The position numbers and the translations under genes are program-made. A stretch of 64,000 nucleotides of DNA from Oscillospiraceae bacterium (GTDB taxonomy: Bacteria > Bacillota > Clostridia > Oscillospirales > Ruminococcaceae). Position 1 is the first letter of the stretch. The number at the start of each line of letters is the position of its first letter. The notes under the pieces were generated by a model. The model saw only the letters and a list, made by a program, of their open reading frames with translations. It did not search any database and had not been told where the DNA came from. Shown here one piece after another: positions 58,913 to 64,000 of this stretch. The stretch spans positions 1 to 64,000 of the forward strand of contig CAAGBS010000047.1 in the NCBI GenBank assembly GCA_900768125.1, read 5' to 3'.

Positions 58913-60256
58913 ATGGACAATACTTTCATGAAAGAAAAACCAGTACTGCCGCTGCTGCTTTCCATGGCGCTGCCGATGGTGGTATCTATGCTGGTAAATT
59001 CGCTGTACAATATTGTTGACAGCTTTTTCGTCGCGAAGATAAGCGACGACGCAATGACCGCACTCTCGCTGGTATTTCCGGTGCAGAATTTCATCAACGC
59101 TGTCGGGATAGGCTTCGGCGTGGGAATAAATGCAGTCATCGCGTTCTATTGCGGCGCAGGCGACCACGAGCGTGCCGACCGCGCCGCAACCCTCGGGGTG
59201 CTTCTCTCGGCGATACACGGCGTGGTACTGACTGTAACAAGCATTGCGATAATGCCTGCGTTCCTCGGTGCGTTCACGTCCTCGGAGAACGTCATCGGAC
59301 TGGGCGTGCGCTATTCTAATATCGCTTTCCTGTTCACGCTGGTGATAAATCTCGGAATGGCTTTCGAAAAGATATTCCAGGCGGTCGGCAGCATGAAGAC
59401 CGCAATGGTAAGCCTGCTGTGCGGCTGCGTAACTAATATTATCCTCGACCCGATGCTGATTTTCGGCTGGGGATTCCCGAAAATGGGTATCGAGGGCGCC
59501 GCACTCGCCTCAGGAATAGGTCAGAGCGTGTCGCTTGCATTCTACATCGTGGTGTATATCCTGCGCCCGATAAGCGTGAAGCTTCGCCGGAAGCACCTCT
59601 CCTCCGACTGGAAAATGATAGGCAGGCTGTATTCCATCGGCATACCCGCCGCGCTCAACCTTGCACTCCCCTCAATACTGATTTCCGCGCTCAACGCTAT
59701 CCTTGCGGAATTTGGCGATGAATACGTGCTTGTTCTCGGAATTTACTACAAACTGCAAACGTTCCTGTACCTCCCCGCCAGCGGACTTATCCAGGGAATG
59801 CGCCCGCTTGTCGGGTACAACTACGGTGCGGGGGAATACAAGCGAGTGAGCCATCTTTTCCGCATAGTGCTGATACTCAGCGGCGGGATAATGGCGGTCG
59901 GCACTGCGCTGTGCCTCGCTATACCCGGTCAGCTTATCGGAATGTTCACCGAGAACCCGGACACGATAGCCGCGGGCGGAACTGCCCTGCGTATCATAAG
60001 CGCGGGGTTCATCATCTCAGCCGTTTCAGTCACCGCCTCGGGAACGCTGGAGGGGCTTGGAAAAGGCGTCCCCTCGCTGCTAATTTCGCTGTGCAGATTT
60101 ATTGTAGTGATAATCCCCGCGGCGTTCCTGCTGAGCCGCGGTTTCGGTGCGGGCGGGGTCTGGAATGCATTCTGGGTCACGGAAGCAATTACCGCCGCCG
60201 CTTCGCTGATAATTTACCGGAAGTCCGTGCAGCTGAATGAGAATAAATCTATGTAA
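58913..60256 (+). CDS. MATE-family multidrug efflux transporter (MepA-like)
   Basis: A 447-residue membrane protein with twelve predicted segments in two halves. Seen: LPLLLSMALPMVVSMLVNSLYNIVD, FFVAKISDDAMTALSLVFPVQN in parts, YCGAGDHERADRAATLG, FEKIFQAVGSMKTAMVS, DPMLIFGWGFPKMGIEGAALASGIGQ and GMRPLVGYNYGAGEYKRV. This is the MepA/NorM-like sodium- or proton-driven exporter class. If the leader is a guanidine-IV riboswitch, guanidine-type compounds would be a plausible substrate, but other cationic drugs are typical. AGGAGGT precedes the ATG. Confidence 0.92.
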   Translation: MDNTFMKEKPVLPLLLSMALPMVVSMLVNSLYNIVDSFFVAKISDDAMTALSLVFPVQNFINAVGIGFGVGINAVIAFYCGAGDHERADRAATLGVLLSAIHGVVLTVTSIAIMPAFLGAFTSSENVIGLGVRYSNIAFLFTLVINLGMAFEKIFQAVGSMKTAMVSLLCGCVTNIILDPMLIFGWGFPKMGIEGAALASGIGQSVSLAFYIVVYILRPISVKLRRKHLSSDWKMIGRLYSIGIPAALNLALPSILISALNAILAEFGDEYVLVLGIYYKLQTFLYLPASGLIQGMRPLVGYNYGAGEYKRVSHLFRIVLILSGGIMAVGTALCLAIPGQLIGMFTENPDTIAAGGTALRIISAGFIISAVSVTASGTLEGLGKGVPSLLISLCRFIVVIIPAAFLLSRGFGAGGVWNAFWVTEAITAAASLIIYRKSVQLNENKSM

Positions 60257-60352
60257 CACGAAAAAGCGCTGTAACGAATGAAGTTCATTGCACTCAAAAC
60301 CTGCGATGGAAGCACCAGCAGAGCTCAATAAATTTTAAGCAGGATAAACCAT

Positions 60353-60395
60353 GCGGGTGGAAACCAATAGTTTCCACCCGCACTCGTTTTCTTTT
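60353..60395 (+). terminator. Terminator after the MATE gene
   Basis: GCGGGTGGAAAC (60353-60364) and GTTTCCACCCGC (60370-60381) form a perfect 12-bp stem with a 5-nt loop, followed by ACTCGTTTTCTTTT. It lies between convergent genes. Confidence 0.88.
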
Positions 60396-60433
60396 GTGAC
60401 GCCAATTCGTTCCGGCAGTCACTGGCGTATGAT

Positions 60434-63400
60434 TTACTCCCTGTTTTTCAGAACCTCGGCAGGCGTGATCTTACCGAGCTTTCTGACAAGAATAGCGGTT
60501 ATAACATAGTAAACAGCCATCGTTCCGGCAAAGATTATCGGATAAATATACAGCGGGAACGCAAGGTTTATTCCGCTTGTGACATTCGGGATAAACAGCG
60601 GAAATACCTTATCTATGATAAGCTTTGAAAGCGGAATTTCTATGAGCGCACCTATTGCTATAAGCAGCGCATTTCCGTTGAGATAAAGCCTCTTTACGTC
60701 CCTTGTCTTGTAGCCGAACACCTTGACGAGTGAAATTCCGAACGAGGCGCGCTCTATCATAACGTTCAGCATAAGGAACATCACAGCGAAGAAAATTATT
60801 ATCGCTATCACGATCAGCATAACGATCATCGACATCATAAGCTCCGTGAAAACAGCCGCCGAACGTTCGATATCAGTCTTCGTGGTCGTACCGTAAAGTC
60901 TGCCCTCGTCTATATCAAGCGGCTCATCGGAAAGGACGCAGTTGTAATAATCATCGTCCTCGCCAAAAAGTTCCCGCATGCTGTCGATATCCATAAATAC
61001 CATAAGCCCTGCGCTTTCATCGCATGTATCGGCAACAGTGAAAGCATAGTCCATGGAATTTGCGCTGTCGGTGAGTATGAATTTATCCCCCGTTGTTACG
61101 CCGTAGCGTTCAACCACTGATTTGCTCGCTGTTATAAGGCTCTTGCCCTTGTGTGTTTCTGCATTGTAATATTTGTTATCGCTGTCGATACCCATTACGG
61201 TTACGTCCAGATTATATCCCAGCTGTTCCTTTGAAAGCGATTTTGCAAAGCAGGCTTCTCCGCCCTCGGGGACTGTGGATTCAGGGTATTTCAGCGTATA
61301 CATATATTCATATTTTGTGTCGCGGATAGTATCTATCCTTACGTTTTCGCAGAGGAAATAGCAGTCAACGCCGAGCATGAGAACAAGCAGCGAAAACAGC
61401 ATACTCAGAAGAACGGTTATCCCCGTACGCATCTCGCGCAGCATCTGCCTTATCTGGAATCTGCGGATAAAGTTCTTGCTCCTGATTCTGACGCTGCTGT
61501 AACGTGCTGTTTTCTGTTCGTTGCGGATAAGCGAAAGCGCAGTCTGCGAAAGGCGCTTATTGATGACGAGCGTGTTCACTATCATTGAGATAACAGGCGG
61601 CATTACAACGCTGTAAATCACGAGGTACACCGGATAAACCGGCGCAAATTCAGGGAGCGAACAATACGCATATGTATCGAGCATCTGGTAATTCAGACCC
61701 ACAGGTGAAAAGCCGATAAGCATACCGATTATTCCGCCTATAAATGCAACGATGGTCGGCAGGGTTATGTAATGCGCGATAAGGTTCTTTTTCTTTGCAC
61801 CAAGCGCGTAAAGAGCGCCGATAACGCTGCTTTCGCGCTGTATCTGATGAATCACGAAAACAGAGATAACATAAGCGAGAAGCATCATAAGTATAACGCC
61901 CACGCCAAGTCCCGCAAGCCTGTTCATTATTACATCGCCCTTTGCGCCGGCGATACGGACATTCTCCGCCCTCTTTACAAACATCGTAAGGTTGTCGAGG
62001 TCAACATCGAAAACCTCGTCCAGCAGCTTGTCGGTTTCCGTTTTAAGCTCAGAAATTCCGTCCGCAAGCTCAGAAGCGCCATCATAAGCGTCCTTTGCGC
62101 CGTCCGCCAGTCCCTTCGAACCGTCAAGCGCGTCCTTCACGCCGCCGGAGAGCTTCTCAGAGCCGTCCAGAGCCTCATTTGCCCCGATCGAAAGAGCAGA
62201 TGCACCGTCAGCCGCCGCATTAACGCTGTCCGCGTAAGTCTTTGTGCCGTCTGCATAAGCTTTCACGCTGTCAAGCGAGGATTTAAGCTGTGTAAGCTCC
62301 TCGCTTTTCGTGATACCGATCAGCATATCCAGAGTTTCACCATAATTATCGGCAGTGAGCTCGATACCCTGTCCCATTGCGGCAAGGCTCTGCGACGCCT
62401 GGGCAAGAAGCGCGCTGAATATTTCGGAAGAGCCGCCCGATATCATCTCCCCGGAATCGTCAAGCGATTTCATTCCGTCCGATAATTCGTCCGCACCGCC
62501 GGAAAGCTCGTCTATTCCGTCAGTAAGCTTCACCGAACCGTCGTAAAGCTCACCAAGCCCGCTATGGAGCTTATCTGCTCCGTCCGCAAGATCCTTCATG
62601 CCGTCTTTTAGCTCCTGCGAACCGTCATAAAGCTCATTTATGCCGTTACGGAGATCGTCGCGTTGCTGCAGGGCTTTCCCGACCGTTTCAAGATAATATT
62701 TATCGGTAACGTCCTTGTAGTTGAACTCAAAATCCTTTATAGTTTCCTTGAGTTCCTCGTCAGTCGCTTTGCTGTTCAGGAGATAAGCATAGCAAAGGTC
62801 CTCTGCCTGCTGCGAGGTATCATTTCTGATATAGTCGTACTGTTCGTCGGAAACAAACAGAAGTCCGAATCCGACGCTTGAAACCGCCGTATCCGAGAAC
62901 TTGTCAAACGGGGTGTCATAGTCGGGAGTTGTGCCTATGCCAACGATCTCAAATTCGATACCGCCGGCTGTAAGCCTGTCGCCGACCGCCAGAGAATGTT
63001 CCTCACAGTAGCGTTTTTCAGCGACCGCTTCGTTCATTTTTTCGGCATATCTGCCGCTGTCAAGTTCCACAAGGTCGATATCGCTTCTGTTCTTAAAAAC
63101 GCGGAGCTTTGAGCCGTCCCCGGCAAAGACGTCAATGCTGAAATGACTTTCAAGCGTGACGCCCATGTCGGTTATCTGCTTTTCCTGCTCATCGGTGAGG
63201 GGGATAAATACTCCGAACTGACCGTCCTCTACCCTGTTCATTTCGCCGTGTTCGTCCGACCTTACTATGATGGTATCTGCGCTGGAAACCACCGCAACGA
63301 TAACATACATTCCAAACACGATAAGCAGCACCAGTGCGGCATATCGCGCAAAATTCGATTTAAGCTCGCGCAGGAGCCTTTTTCTAAGTACCTTGTTCAT
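60434..63400 (-). CDS. FtsX-type ABC permease with heptad DG repeats
   Basis: A 988-residue macrolide-exporter/FtsX-type permease. One N-terminal membrane segment (about 19-40), a large extracytoplasmic region, three segments around 515-640, and a C-terminal FtsX block with four segments (about 860-985), including SMIVMLIVIAIIIFFAVMFL. The extracytoplasmic region (about 245-480) holds a long run of seven-residue repeats with a core x-Leu-x-Asp-Gly, for example ELYDGSQ, ELKDGMK, DLADGAD, ELSDGMK. Such repeats are also seen in YhgE/Pip-type proteins and predict a long helical rod. It is the partner of the following ATPase, overlapping its stop. Substrate unknown; bacitracin- or lipid-type exporters are typical. 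Confidence 0.85.
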   Translation of the reverse strand: MNKVLRKRLLRELKSNFARYAALVLLIVFGMYVIVAVVSSADTIIVRSDEHGEMNRVEDGQFGVFIPLTDEQEKQITDMGVTLESHFSIDVFAGDGSKLRVFKNRSDIDLVELDSGRYAEKMNEAVAEKRYCEEHSLAVGDRLTAGGIEFEIVGIGTTPDYDTPFDKFSDTAVSSVGFGLLFVSDEQYDYIRNDTSQQAEDLCYAYLLNSKATDEELKETIKDFEFNYKDVTDKYYLETVGKALQQRDDLRNGINELYDGSQELKDGMKDLADGADKLHSGLGELYDGSVKLTDGIDELSGGADELSDGMKSLDDSGEMISGGSSEIFSALLAQASQSLAAMGQGIELTADNYGETLDMLIGITKSEELTQLKSSLDSVKAYADGTKTYADSVNAAADGASALSIGANEALDGSEKLSGGVKDALDGSKGLADGAKDAYDGASELADGISELKTETDKLLDEVFDVDLDNLTMFVKRAENVRIAGAKGDVIMNRLAGLGVGVILMMLLAYVISVFVIHQIQRESSVIGALYALGAKKKNLIAHYITLPTIVAFIGGIIGMLIGFSPVGLNYQMLDTYAYCSLPEFAPVYPVYLVIYSVVMPPVISMIVNTLVINKRLSQTALSLIRNEQKTARYSSVRIRSKNFIRRFQIRQMLREMRTGITVLLSMLFSLLVLMLGVDCYFLCENVRIDTIRDTKYEYMYTLKYPESTVPEGGEACFAKSLSKEQLGYNLDVTVMGIDSDNKYYNAETHKGKSLITASKSVVERYGVTTGDKFILTDSANSMDYAFTVADTCDESAGLMVFMDIDSMRELFGEDDDYYNCVLSDEPLDIDEGRLYGTTTKTDIERSAAVFTELMMSMIVMLIVIAIIIFFAVMFLMLNVMIERASFGISLVKVFGYKTRDVKRLYLNGNALLIAIGALIEIPLSKLIIDKVFPLFIPNVTSGINLAFPLYIYPIIFAGTMAVYYVITAILVRKLGKITPAEVLKNRE

Positions 63401-64000
63401 TACAGATCCTCCAGCTCGGCAGCAGGTATGCGGGTTTCGTTAAGATAATCCTTTCTGATGAGTCCGTCCTTGACGATTATAACTTTATGCACCATATTCT
63501 TGATCGCGTTGTTGTGAGTTACAATAAGCATTGTCGTGCCATATTTCCGGTTGACCTTTTCAAGAAGGACAAGAATATCCTTGGAGGTTTTCGAGTCGAG
63601 CGCTCCGGTTGGCTCATCGCACAGAAGCAGCTTCGGATTCTTTATAAGCGCCCTTGCTATTGCGCATCTCTGCTGCTGACCGCCGGAAAGCTGCGACGGG
63701 AACTTGTACCTGTGCTCGGAAAGTCCCAGCGTTGTGAGAAGCTCCTCCATGTCCAGCGGAGAATCGGAAAGGTATTCGCAGACCTGAATGTTTTCCTCGA
63801 CAGTGAGGTTCGGGACGAGGTTGTAGAACTGGAAAATGAACCCGAGATTTTCCTTTCGGTAATCTGCCAGCTTGTCGGGCTTCAGACCGAAAATTTCCTT
63901 TCCATCGACCTTTACTGAACCGCTGTCCATCGTATCAAGACCGCCTATACAGTTGAGAAGCGTGGATTTTCCGGAGCCGCTCGTGCCCTGTATAACGCAC
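63400..64000 (-). CDS. ABC transporter ATP-binding protein (partial, runs off the window)
   Basis: The N terminus lies beyond the window. The visible 200 residues show Walker A GTSGSGKSTLLN from 63940 to about 63990, then MDSGSVKVDGKEIFGL, a Q-loop FIFQFYNLVPNLTVEENI, signature LSGGQQQRCAIARALIKNPKLLLCDEPTGALDSKTSKD with Walker B, and the switch VTHNNAIKN. These are LolD/MacB/BceA-type features. The stop overlaps the permease start. It forms an exporter with the FtsX permease. Confidence 0.93.
   Translation of the reverse strand, partial: CVIQGTSGSGKSTLLNCIGGLDTMDSGSVKVDGKEIFGLKPDKLADYRKENLGFIFQFYNLVPNLTVEENIQVCEYLSDSPLDMEELLTTLGLSEHRYKFPSQLSGGQQQRCAIARALIKNPKLLLCDEPTGALDSKTSKDILVLLEKVNRKYGTTMLIVTHNNAIKNMVHKVIIVKDGLIRKDYLNETRIPAAELEDL

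Noticed and set aside
58803..58930. Possible leader peptide from an ATG at 58803 before the MATE gene
   Set aside because: The ATG lies upstream of the expected transcription start (about 58809) of the consensus promoter and has no ribosome site.
1..64000. CRISPR arrays, tRNA and rRNA genes, prophage genes
   Set aside because: No regularly spaced repeats, no tRNA cloverleaf or rRNA core sequence in the intergenic gaps, and no phage structural genes were seen.

Overview
The window looks like a core chromosome segment of an anaerobic, low-to-mid GC Clostridia member, most likely an Oscillospiraceae/Ruminococcaceae-type gut or rumen bacterium. This is an inference from gene content: a Firmicutes infC-rpmI-rplT unit, yqeG/yqeK/rsfS, a BMP-type nucleoside importer, a giant 2-hydroxyacyl-CoA dehydratase activase, a CotH lipoprotein, Gram-positive signal peptides, strong AGGAGG ribosome binding sites and TTGACA-17-TATAAT promoters. 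There are no rRNA or tRNA genes and no CRISPR array. Only one mobile-element trace is visible, a decayed IS3-type transposase at the left edge.

Layout. 1-560: IS3 remnant and a bidirectional terminator. 560-7800 (minus strand): an AraC regulator, hisC, a zinc-ribbon protein, efp, an M24 peptidase with aroQ, an unknown 357-aa protein, an endonuclease-IV-like TIM barrel and yqeG. 7860-11087 (minus): rpsU, a short gene below 60 codons with its own promoter and terminator, then rdgB-yhbY-nadD-(117-aa protein)-yqeK-rsfS. 11152-22176 (minus): a tightly packed housekeeping run topA-trmFO-plsX-rnc-radical SAM-smc-ftsY. 22323-24534 (minus): an rRNA methyltransferase and the infC-rpmI-rplT operon, with a consensus promoter, a leader attenuator and a non-AUG (AUC) infC start. 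24531-26483: a membrane EAL phosphodiesterase. 26684-27175 (plus): a SLOG-family protein.

27208-34223 (minus) is a purine-uptake and salvage operon: a FAD oxidoreductase, xpt, a BMP lipoprotein, then an ABC ATPase and two permeases. A 280-nt block of five stacked hairpins separates the binding-protein gene from the ATPase gene. 34566-39031 (plus) carries a LysR regulator, a DMT permease and a translationally coupled membrane Ser/Thr kinase plus XRE-type HTH protein. 39060-50077 (minus) carries a glycosyltransferase, pcrA, an SPFH protein, two tandem secreted CAP proteins and the 1430-aa activase. 50300-60256 (plus) carries a GNAT, comM, aspS, a sigma-like protein with a large membrane partner, a CotH lipoprotein and a MATE exporter. 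60434-64000 (minus) is a macrolide-export-type FtsX permease and its ATPase, cut by the window end.

Most noteworthy: (i) a promoter-leader-terminator module upstream of the MATE gene whose layout fits a guanidine-IV (mepA) type riboswitch or another attenuator; (ii) the kinase/HTH pair; (iii) the sigma-like/membrane-protein pair with thrice-repeated ARQ(K/R)(K/R) motifs; (iv) the hairpin cluster in the nucleoside-transporter operon; (v) the infC leader and start. All functional statements rest on motif recognition by eye; no database search was run.
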